Below are positions 19,721 through 27,783 of a stretch of DNA of 64,000 nucleotides, piece by piece. Under the pieces are notes generated by a model that saw only the letters and a list, made by a program, of their open reading frames with translations, had not been told where the DNA came from and did no database searches. Within the stretch, counting starts at the first letter, position 1. The number at the start of each line of letters is the position of its first letter. The position numbers and the translations under genes are program-made. The stretch is from positions 68,767-132,766 of the forward strand of contig SVEE01000002.1 in assembly GCA_015057525.1 (NCBI GenBank). The letters run 5' to 3'. This DNA is from Lachnospiraceae bacterium (GTDB taxonomy: Bacteria > Bacillota > Clostridia > Lachnospirales > Lachnospiraceae).

Positions 19721-20680
19721 ATGAAAATGAAGAAATTTTTAGTATTATTTTCCATGTTAGCTGTTATGTTTTCTTTAACCGGTTGTGATGAAGAGGTTGA
19801 AGCGCCGTTTGAGTATGATGGAACTGAAATTGTTATGGATGCAATGGAGGAGTTCCAGAAATACAAAGGTGTTTCTGATGAATATAAAGGATATTATCTC
19901 TCTTCAGGTACTGTTTATGAGCAGTCAGCAATTAAAGGTATAGATCAGGCAGTTAACAATGACAAGGTTGGAGAGTTCCAGGATTATAGTGAGTATTTAT
20001 CTTATGGTGAACTTTTCAATATGAATCTTGTCGATGCAAATATTGAAAATACAGAAGAGTATGTTTCTGTAACAATACTTAATAAAGCAGAAAAAAGAGA
20101 CGTTGAAATTACAATTAAGTATGTAGAAAATCCTGAATATTATATTACATGTGATCAGATAACTCAGGAATTATACGCTCAACTTGACCAAATGATAGCT
20201 ATGGGCTATACAGTTGAGGATCTTCTTGCTTTTGCAGGTTTTGATAATTTAGATGATTTTATGGATAATGAGTTACATTATTATATGAAGAATCAGGGTA
20301 TAGAACCATATATACCTGAGGAAATGGTAGTGTCAGCTGTATATTCAAAATCAGAGCTTATGGGACAGGCAGGTATGAATACGCTTATAGGTATGGGAAC
20401 TGTATTCGTTGTTCTTATATTTATTTCGTTTATAATCTCTCTCTTTAAGTATCTTCCAGCATTATTTGCTAAGAAGACTAAAGTACCTGAACCAAAGAAA
20501 GAAGAGGCTAAGGCAGCCCAAGCAGCATCAGTTGCACCTGCTGAGAATCTTATGAATGATGCAGAACTTGTTGCAGTTATTACAGCAGCAATTTATGCAG
20601 CTTCTGGAAATGCATCAGGTAGTGGTGCAGTAAGTAAAGATACACTTGTAGTTCGTTCAATTAGAAGAGCTAAGAAATAA
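19721..20680 (+). CDS. OadG-like gamma subunit with N-terminal lipoprotein-type extracytoplasmic domain
   Basis: SP with lipobox SLTGC, approx 180-aa extracellular region, single TM MGMGTVFVVLIFISFIISLFKYLP as in OadG, Ala/Lys-rich cytosolic tail; position in operon. Confidence 0.75.
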   Translation: MKMKKFLVLFSMLAVMFSLTGCDEEVEAPFEYDGTEIVMDAMEEFQKYKGVSDEYKGYYLSSGTVYEQSAIKGIDQAVNNDKVGEFQDYSEYLSYGELFNMNLVDANIENTEEYVSVTILNKAEKRDVEITIKYVENPEYYITCDQITQELYAQLDQMIAMGYTVEDLLAFAGFDNLDDFMDNELHYYMKNQGIEPYIPEEMVVSAVYSKSELMGQAGMNTLIGMGTVFVVLIFISFIISLFKYLPALFAKKTKVPEPKKEEAKAAQAASVAPAENLMNDAELVAVITAAIYAASGNASGSGAVSKDTLVVRSIRRAKK

Positions 20681-20703
20681 TAGATGTTTAGGAGGAATTT
20701 AAA

Positions 20704-21081
20704 ATGAAAAATTATAGAATTACAGTTAATGGTACAGCATATGATGTAGCAGTTGAAGAATTAGGTGCAGGCGCAGCTCCTGCAGCAGCTCCAGTAGCAG
20801 CACCAGCAGCTCCAGTAGCAGCGCCAGCGGCTCCTGCAGCAGCACCAGCAGCAAGTGGTTCTGCAGGTTCAGTTGTTGTTTCTTCACCTATGCCAGGTAA
20901 GATTTTAGGAGTAAAAGCAAATGTGGGTGCAGCTGTTAAGCAGGGAGATGTAATCCTTGTTCTTGAAGCAATGAAGATGGAAAATGAAGTTGTTGCTCCT
21001 CAGGATGGTACAATTGCAAGTATCAATGTTTCAACAGGTGATGCTGTGGAAGCTGGCGATACATTAGCAACATTAAATTAA
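20704..21081 (+). CDS. Biotin carboxyl carrier protein
   Basis: Biotinyl motif EAMKMENEV; Ala/Pro linker AAPVAAPAAPVAAPAAPAAAPAA. Confidence 0.95.
   Translation: MKNYRITVNGTAYDVAVEELGAGAAPAAAPVAAPAAPVAAPAAPAAAPAASGSAGSVVVSSPMPGKILGVKANVGAAVKQGDVILVLEAMKMENEVVAPQDGTIASINVSTGDAVEAGDTLATLN
20764..20855 (+). repeat. Ala/Pro-rich low-complexity linker of BCCP
   Basis: Imperfect GCAGCWCCWGTAGCAGC repeats in frame. Confidence 0.85.
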
Positions 21082-21126
21082 TACAAATTATTATTTGTAC
21101 CTATTAAATCAGGAGGTAACAGCTAG

Positions 21127-22257
21127 ATGAGCGGTTTTGTAGACGTATTAAAAAATCTCGCCCTTCAGACTGGTTTTGCAACGCTTACATGGAAACATTA
21201 TATTATGATTTTAGTGGCATGTTTTTTCATGTATCTTGCAATTGTTAAGGGATTCGAACCATTACTTTTAGTACCAATTTCATTTGGTATGTTTTTGGTT
21301 AACATGTTCCCTTCGATTATTGAGCCGGGCGGATTATTACATTATTTTTATTTATTAGATGAGTGGAGTATTCTTCCATCACTAATTTTCTTAGGTGTTG
21401 GTGCAATGACAGACTTTGGTCCCCTTATTGCAAATCCTAGGAGTTTTGTGCTTGGTGCGGCAGCACAGTTTGGTATTTATTCAGCGTATTTCCTTGCGTT
21501 CCTTATGGGATTTAACGGCAAAGAAGCAGCAGCTATATCTATAATTGGTGGTGCTGATGGTCCTACATCTATCTTCCTTGCAGGTAAGCTTGGAATGGGT
21601 GGAACTCTTATGGGTCCTATAGCAGTTGCTGCATATTCATATATGGCACTTGTACCTGTTATTCAGCCACCTATTATGAAGCTTCTTACAACAGAGAAAG
21701 AGCGTAAGATTAAGATGAGTCAGCTTCGCCCAGTAACTAAGCTTGAGAAAATCTTATTCCCAATTATTGTTACACTTGTTGTAGTTCTTATTCTTCCTAC
21801 AACAGCACCACTTGTTGGTATGCTTATGCTTGGTAACTTATTCAGAGAGTGTGGAGTTGTTAAACAGCTTACAGAGACAGCTTCAAATGCATTGATGTAC
21901 ATTGTAGTTATTTTACTTGGTACATCAGTAGGTGCTACTACAAGTGCAGATGCATTCCTTAATATAAGTACACTTAAAATTGTTGCTCTTGGTCTTATTG
22001 CATTCTCATTTGGTACAGCAGCAGGTGTTGTGTTTGGTAAGATTATGTGTAAGGCTACAAAGGGTAAGGTTAATCCACTTATTGGTTCTGCAGGTGTTTC
22101 TGCAGTTCCTATGGCAGCTAGAGTTTCACAGAAGGTTGGTGCAGAGGCAGACCCTACTAACTTCCTTCTTATGAATGCAATGGGTCCTAACGTTGCCGGT
22201 GTTATTGGTACAGCGGTTGCGGCAGGTACGTTCCTTGCAATATTCGGTGTTATGTAA
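21127..22257 (+). CDS. oadB: Na+-translocating decarboxylase beta subunit
   Basis: SIIGGADGPTSIF signature, multiple TM helices, GSAGVSAVPMAARVSQ. Confidence 0.95.
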   Translation: MSGFVDVLKNLALQTGFATLTWKHYIMILVACFFMYLAIVKGFEPLLLVPISFGMFLVNMFPSIIEPGGLLHYFYLLDEWSILPSLIFLGVGAMTDFGPLIANPRSFVLGAAAQFGIYSAYFLAFLMGFNGKEAAAISIIGGADGPTSIFLAGKLGMGGTLMGPIAVAAYSYMALVPVIQPPIMKLLTTEKERKIKMSQLRPVTKLEKILFPIIVTLVVVLILPTTAPLVGMLMLGNLFRECGVVKQLTETASNALMYIVVILLGTSVGATTSADAFLNISTLKIVALGLIAFSFGTAAGVVFGKIMCKATKGKVNPLIGSAGVSAVPMAARVSQKVGAEADPTNFLLMNAMGPNVAGVIGTAVAAGTFLAIFGVM

Positions 22258-22277
22258 AATTACAGGAGGTAAGATAA

Positions 22278-23687
22278 ATGGCAGTAGAAAAGAAACCGGT
22301 AAAGATTACCGAAACTATATTACGTGATGCTCACCAGTCGCTTATTGCTACAAGAATGACAACTGAGCAGATGCTCCCAATCATCGAGAAGATGGACAAG
22401 GTTGGATACCACTCAGTAGAGTGTTGGGGTGGAGCAACATTTGATGCATCACTCAGATTCCTTAAGGAAGATCCATGGGAGAGACTTAGAAAGATTAAAG
22501 ATGGCTTCAAGAATACTAAGCTTCAGATGCTTTTCAGAGGACAGAATATCTTAGGATATCGTCATTATGCAGATGATGTTGTTGAATACTTTGTTCAGAA
22601 GTCTATTGCAAATGGTATTGATATTATTCGTATCTTTGACTGTTTAAATGATATTAGAAACCTTGAGACAGCTGTTAAGGCTTCTAACAAGGAAGGTGGT
22701 CATGCGCAGATAGCACTTTCTTATACATTAGGAGAGGCATATACACTTGACTACTGGAAAGATATGGCTAAGAAGATTGAGGATATGGGTGCAAAGTCTA
22801 TTTGTATCAAGGATATGGCAGGACTTCTTGTTCCATACAAGGCTACTGAGCTTGTTACAGCTCTTAAGGAAAGTACATCACTTCCAATTCAGCTTCATAC
22901 TCACTATACTTCAGGTGTAGCTTCTATGACTTACATGAAGGCAGTAGAAGCTGGTTGTGATATTATTGACACAGCTATGTCACCACTTGCTCTTGGTACA
23001 AGCCAGCCAGCAACAGAGGTAATGGCTAAGGCATTTGAAGGTACAGAGTATGACCCAGGATTTGATGAGAACCTTCTTGTTGAAATCGCTGATTACTTTA
23101 AGCCAATGAGAGAAGAGTGGTTAGCAAATGGTCTTCTTAATCCAAAGGTTATGGGTGTTGATATTAAGACACTTCTTTATCAGGTACCAGGTGGTATGCT
23201 TTCGAACCTTGTATCTCAGCTTAAGGAGATGAATGCTGAAGATAAGTTCCAGGAAGTTCTTGAGGAAGTTCCAAGAGTTCGTAAGGACTATGGTGAGCCA
23301 CCTCTTGTTACTCCTTCAAGCCAGATTGTTGGTACTCAGGCAGTATTAAACGTTGTAACTGGTGAAAGATATAAGATGTGTACTAAGGAGTCTAAGGCTC
23401 TCGTTGCAGGTGAGTATGGTCAGTCTGTACTTCCTGTAGACCCAGAGGTTAAGAAGAAGGTAATTGGTGATCAGGAGCCTATTACTTGCAGACCAGCTGA
23501 TTTAATTGAAAATGAGTTGGATAAGCTTGAGAAGGAAATGGCACAGTACAAGCAGCAGGATGAGGATGTGCTTACTTACGCATTATTCCCACAGGTTGCT
23601 GTGGACTTCTTTAAATATAGAGAAGCTCAGCAGACAGGTATTGATGCATCTTTAGCTAATTCAGATAACAAGACTTATCCAGTATAG
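22278..23687 (+). CDS. oadA: Pyruvate/oxaloacetate carboxyltransferase (OadA / 5S transcarboxylase type, no biotin domain)
   Basis: ETILRDAHQSLIATRMTTEQMLP, ECWGGATFDASLRFL, HTHYTSGVASM; ends without biotinyl domain. Confidence 0.93.
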   Translation: MAVEKKPVKITETILRDAHQSLIATRMTTEQMLPIIEKMDKVGYHSVECWGGATFDASLRFLKEDPWERLRKIKDGFKNTKLQMLFRGQNILGYRHYADDVVEYFVQKSIANGIDIIRIFDCLNDIRNLETAVKASNKEGGHAQIALSYTLGEAYTLDYWKDMAKKIEDMGAKSICIKDMAGLLVPYKATELVTALKESTSLPIQLHTHYTSGVASMTYMKAVEAGCDIIDTAMSPLALGTSQPATEVMAKAFEGTEYDPGFDENLLVEIADYFKPMREEWLANGLLNPKVMGVDIKTLLYQVPGGMLSNLVSQLKEMNAEDKFQEVLEEVPRVRKDYGEPPLVTPSSQIVGTQAVLNVVTGERYKMCTKESKALVAGEYGQSVLPVDPEVKKKVIGDQEPITCRPADLIENELDKLEKEMAQYKQQDEDVLTYALFPQVAVDFFKYREAQQTGIDASLANSDNKTYPV

Positions 23688-23700
23688 TAAGTAAAATAAA

Positions 23701-23726
23701 GAGACGGGATAATTGTATCCCGTCTC
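23701..23726 (+). terminator. Strong hairpin, probable operon terminator
   Basis: GAGACGGGATAATTGTATCCCGTCTC; T tract is interrupted (TTAAAAAATTTT), so efficiency uncertain. Confidence 0.6.
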
Positions 23727-23748
23727 TTAAAAAATTTTGGAGTATAGA

Positions 23749-25131
23749 ATGTCGGATACAGTTAATAAAAAAGAAAATAAGAAATTATCTACAACAAAAA
23801 TAATATTATTAGGTTTTTTATGTGCAATTATTATTGGAACAATACTTTTATCACTTCCATGTGCTACTGTTAGTGGTGAAAGTAATGTTTTAACAGCACT
23901 TTTTACAGCTACAACATCCATTTGTGTAACTGGTTTAGTGGTTGTTGATACATTTTCATATTGGACTTTATTTGGGAAAATTGTAATTTTAATATTGATA
24001 CAGTTAGGCGGATTAGGTATTGTAGGTTTTACATCTGCAATCATGCTTGTCTTAAATAAGAAAGTTTCACTTAAGGACAGAATGATAATACAGGATGCAT
24101 ATAATCTTTCTACCTTACAAGGTGTTGTGAGATTTATAAAGAAAGTTATAATTGGAACATTCGTCGTTGAGTTTATAGGTATGCTTTGTTACCTCATAGA
24201 ATTCATACCAAGATTTGGTATAAAAAATGGAATTTGGTATGCGTTTTTCAATGCAATATCAGCATTTTGTAATGCAGGCATAGATATTATCGGAAATGAT
24301 AGTCTTATGTCATTTAATTCTTCACCAGTAGTTCTTATTACAACTATGATGCTTATTTTTAATGGTGGCATAGGATTTGTTGTTTGGTGGGATTTTTTAG
24401 ATATCGTAAGAAAGATAATCAAAAAGGAAATACAGTTAAAAGATTTCTTTAAAAAGCTTACAATTCATTCAAGAATTGTTTTATCGGTAACATTTTCGTT
24501 AATATTTGCAGGTGCATTTTTGATTTTTTTGTTTGAATATAATAATAAAGCCACAATCGGAGATATGACTTTGGGAGATAAAATACTCAATAGTATTTTC
24601 CAATCTGTTACATTGAGAACAGCTGGTTTTGCGGCTATAGACCAAGGTGGTTTGCATGAGACTTCTGTACTGGTTTCGATTGTACTTATGATTATTGGTG
24701 GTTCTCCTGTTGGTACAGCAGGTGGAATAAAAACGGTTACGTTTGTTGTTTTACTGTTTAGTGTTATTTCTGTTGTTAAGGGAAGAAAAGAAGCTATAAT
24801 TTATAATAGGAGTATAAATGATGAGCTTATTCGTAAATCACTGGCAGTTACATTTATTAGTGTATTTGTATTTTTTGTGTTTAGTATATTACTTATTGCA
24901 ACTAATGGTGTCACGCTTACTGATGCAACCTTTGAAATGGCGAGTGCTGTTGCAACGGTAGGTCTTACCAGAGGAATTACATCATCACTTAATTCTATAG
25001 GACAAATCATTGTTATTATTGCTATGTATTTAGGTAGAATAGGTCCTATATCAATGTTTATTGCATTTAGCAACAAATATACAATTAAAAACTCTTTGCA
25101 TTATGCTGAGGCAGATATAATAGTTGGATAA
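23749..25131 (+). CDS. ktrB: Trk/Ktr-type K+ uptake membrane subunit
   Basis: TrkH family selectivity filter motifs (TTSICVTGLVVVDT, GGSPVGTAGGIKT); ATG 23749 preferred to listed TTG 23737. Confidence 0.9.
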   Translation: MSDTVNKKENKKLSTTKIILLGFLCAIIIGTILLSLPCATVSGESNVLTALFTATTSICVTGLVVVDTFSYWTLFGKIVILILIQLGGLGIVGFTSAIMLVLNKKVSLKDRMIIQDAYNLSTLQGVVRFIKKVIIGTFVVEFIGMLCYLIEFIPRFGIKNGIWYAFFNAISAFCNAGIDIIGNDSLMSFNSSPVVLITTMMLIFNGGIGFVVWWDFLDIVRKIIKKEIQLKDFFKKLTIHSRIVLSVTFSLIFAGAFLIFLFEYNNKATIGDMTLGDKILNSIFQSVTLRTAGFAAIDQGGLHETSVLVSIVLMIIGGSPVGTAGGIKTVTFVVLLFSVISVVKGRKEAIIYNRSINDELIRKSLAVTFISVFVFFVFSILLIATNGVTLTDATFEMASAVATVGLTRGITSSLNSIGQIIVIIAMYLGRIGPISMFIAFSNKYTIKNSLHYAEADIIVG

Positions 25132-25148
25132 TATTGGGAGGTTAATAT

Positions 25149-25793
25149 ATGAGAAAATCATTTGCAGTTATTGGTCTTGGACGTTTTGGAAGAAGTATTG
25201 CCATGGAGCTTTCTAAATTAGGAGCTGATGTAATGGCGATAGATAATGATGAAGAGAAAGTAAACAGATTATCGGATTATGTTACATGTGCGATTAATAT
25301 TGATGTATGTGATACTGCTGCACTTAAGGATTCCGGTATATCAAATATGGATGCAGTTATTGTTGCTATGGCAGATTTTTTAGAGCCTAGTATTATGGGT
25401 GTTATAACTGCAAAGGATTTGGGTGTTCCACTTGTAATTGCCAAAGCGAGAGACCATGTTACAGGTGAAATATTAGATAAGGTTGGTGCAGATAAGGTTG
25501 TTTTTCCAGAGAGAGAATCTGGCAAAAGAATATCAAAACAGCTTATGTGTTCTGATTTTTTGGAATTTTTTGAAATATCAGATACAGTGAGTTTAATTGA
25601 ACTTATGCCAAAAAAAGAGTGGGTAGGACGTACCTTAAAGGAATTAAATCTTCGTAAGGAATATAAAATAAATGTTATTGCTGTCAAGGAAGAAAATGAT
25701 GTTAATGTAGTAATGGATCCAGACATTCCATTAAAAGCGGATTGTCCACTTATAATTACTGTAAAAAAGACTGATTTAAAGAGGCTTATGTAA
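25149..25793 (+). CDS. ktrA: K+ uptake regulatory subunit (TrkA-N + TrkA-C)
   Basis: VIGLGRFGRSIAMELSKLGADVMAID NAD-binding motif; RCK_C at C-terminus. Confidence 0.93.
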   Translation: MRKSFAVIGLGRFGRSIAMELSKLGADVMAIDNDEEKVNRLSDYVTCAINIDVCDTAALKDSGISNMDAVIVAMADFLEPSIMGVITAKDLGVPLVIAKARDHVTGEILDKVGADKVVFPERESGKRISKQLMCSDFLEFFEISDTVSLIELMPKKEWVGRTLKELNLRKEYKINVIAVKEENDVNVVMDPDIPLKADCPLIITVKKTDLKRLM

Positions 25794-27044
25794 ATGAAGG
25801 ATATTATTATAATTGGTGGCGGAGCAGCAGGTATGATGGCAGGCATAATGCTTGCAGAAAAAGGTTATAGCCCAACTATTATTGAGAAAAATGACAAATT
25901 AGGCAGAAAGCTTTTTATCACTGGTAAAGGAAGATGCAATCTTACTAATGACTGTGACACAGAGGAACTGCTTAAAAATGTTGTCACAAACTCAAAGTTT
26001 TTGTATAGTGCCTTTTATGGATTTGATTCAAATGCTACAATGAAGTTTTTTGAAGGCTTGGGTTTAGCAATAAAAACAGAAAGAGGAAACAGGGTTTTTC
26101 CAACATCTGACCATTCTTCTGATGTGATTAGTGTTATGACTACAAGATTAAAAAGACTTGGGGTTGAAATCAGGTTAAATACAGAAACTGTTCATATAGA
26201 TGTATTAGAAAAAGAAGATTGTAAGGCTGTTAAAGGGGTTAAAGTAAAAAATAATGCTGGAAAAGAAGAATATATAAGCTGTGAGGACGTTGTAGTTGCA
26301 ACAGGTGGAGTGTCTTATCCACTTACAGGTTCTACAGGTGATGGAGTAAAATGGGCAAAAGAACTTGGCCTTGATGTTGTTGAACCTAAGCCAGCATTAG
26401 TTCCTTTAGAGATTGAGGAAGTTTTTTGTAAGGATATTATGGGTCTTGCATTAAAAAATGTACAGGTCAAATTTAAAGCTAAAGTAAAAAATAAAGAAAA
26501 AACCGTATATTCTGATTTTGGCGAAATGCTGTTTACTCATTATGGTGTGAGTGGACCTGTTATTTTGAGTGCTTCATCTTATTTGGGAAAATATTTAGGA
26601 AATGATTTGAGGCTATACATAGACCTTAAACCTGCTATGACAGAGGAACAATTAAATGATAGATTATTAAGAGATTTTTCTCAAAATATAAACAAGCAGT
26701 TCAGAAATTCTTTGGGTGAGCTTTTACCCAAAAAGCTTATACCTGTTATTATAGAAATGTCAGGTATAGACCAATATAAAAAAGTAAATGAAATAACTAA
26801 AGAAGAAAGAATTAGCCTTATAAAGGTATTGAAAAGTATGGAACTTAAGGTTACAGGTTTGCGCGATTTTAATGAGGCAATTATCACTCAGGGTGGCGTA
26901 AGTGTAAAAGAAGTTAATCCACAAAATATGCAGGCTAAAAAGATTAAAGGACTAAGGTTTATCGGTGAAGTTCTTGATGTAGATGCTTTAACTGGTGGAT
27001 TTAATTTACAGATAGCCTGGAGTACAGCGGCTGCTCTTGAGTAA
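25794..27044 (+). CDS. HI0933-family NAD(P)/FAD-dependent oxidoreductase
   Basis: IIIGGGAAGMMAGIMLAE, GRKLFITGKGRCNLTND, TGGFNLQIAWSTA. Confidence 0.9.
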   Translation: MKDIIIIGGGAAGMMAGIMLAEKGYSPTIIEKNDKLGRKLFITGKGRCNLTNDCDTEELLKNVVTNSKFLYSAFYGFDSNATMKFFEGLGLAIKTERGNRVFPTSDHSSDVISVMTTRLKRLGVEIRLNTETVHIDVLEKEDCKAVKGVKVKNNAGKEEYISCEDVVVATGGVSYPLTGSTGDGVKWAKELGLDVVEPKPALVPLEIEEVFCKDIMGLALKNVQVKFKAKVKNKEKTVYSDFGEMLFTHYGVSGPVILSASSYLGKYLGNDLRLYIDLKPAMTEEQLNDRLLRDFSQNINKQFRNSLGELLPKKLIPVIIEMSGIDQYKKVNEITKEERISLIKVLKSMELKVTGLRDFNEAIITQGGVSVKEVNPQNMQAKKIKGLRFIGEVLDVDALTGGFNLQIAWSTAAALE

Positions 27045-27089
27045 GTATTCTGTTCTTAATATAAGTATTTTAATATAACTGAAAGGAGA

Positions 27090-27107
27090 ACGTCTAAATA
27101 TAGACGT
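27090..27107 (+). promoter_or_regulatory. Hairpin between SD and start codon of cmk
   Basis: ACGTCTA AATA TAGACGT perfect 7-bp stem, directly after AAGGAG (27083-27088), 10 nt before ATG 27118. Confidence 0.7.
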
Positions 27108-27117
27108 AGTATTAAAT

Positions 27118-27783
27118 ATGAATATAGCGATTGATGGACCTGCAGGTGCGGGAAAAAGTACCATTGCCAAATTGGTAGCAAAAGAGTTAGGATTTTTATA
27201 TGTGGATACAGGTGCAATGTATCGTTCAATAGCTCTTTATTTTATTGAAAATAATGTATCGTTAGATGATGAAGATGCTATTGATAATGCGTGTGACAAT
27301 ATTAATATTGAAATTAAGTATGAGGATGGTGTACAGCAGGTATACCTTAATGGCAAAAATGTTTCTTTGGAAATAAGACAAGAACAGGTAGGTAATATGG
27401 CTTCAAAAGTTGCAGCAAAAAAAGCTGTTCGCGACAAGCTTCTTTCCCTACAAAGAGATATTGCAGCTGACAATAATGTGATTATGGATGGTAGAGATAT
27501 AGGAACATTTGTCCTTCCAAATGCAGAGATTAAAATATATCTTACAGCTTCGGTAAAAACAAGAGCAAAAAGAAGATATGATGAACTTGTTTCTAAGGGT
27601 GAGAGTCCAGATATTAACAAAATTGAAGCTGATATTGAGCAAAGAGATTATCAGGATATGAACAGAGAAATAGCTCCATTAAAGCAAGCTGATGATGCTA
27701 TATTCCTTGATACATCTGATATGAATATTGAACAGGTAGTTGCCTATATATGTAATTTAACTAAAAATAAAAGTGGTGATTAA
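27118..27783 (+). CDS. cmk: Cytidylate kinase
   Basis: MNIAIDGPAGAGKSTIAK, MDGRDIGTFVLPNAEIKIYLTAS. Confidence 0.96.
   Translation: MNIAIDGPAGAGKSTIAKLVAKELGFLYVDTGAMYRSIALYFIENNVSLDDEDAIDNACDNINIEIKYEDGVQQVYLNGKNVSLEIRQEQVGNMASKVAAKKAVRDKLLSLQRDIAADNNVIMDGRDIGTFVLPNAEIKIYLTASVKTRAKRRYDELVSKGESPDINKIEADIEQRDYQDMNREIAPLKQADDAIFLDTSDMNIEQVVAYICNLTKNKSGD

Noticed and set aside
20764-20855. Possible non-coding repeat
   Set aside because: Ala/Pro linker codons of the biotin carrier protein.
25132-25148. c-di-AMP riboswitch for the Ktr genes
   Set aside because: Gaps before ktrB and ktrA are too short and contain only a terminator-like hairpin and SD sequences.
25277-25846. Antisense ORF of 189 aa
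   Set aside because: Opposite ktrA and the start of the next gene, both strongly supported on the + strand; AT-rich codon mirror effect.
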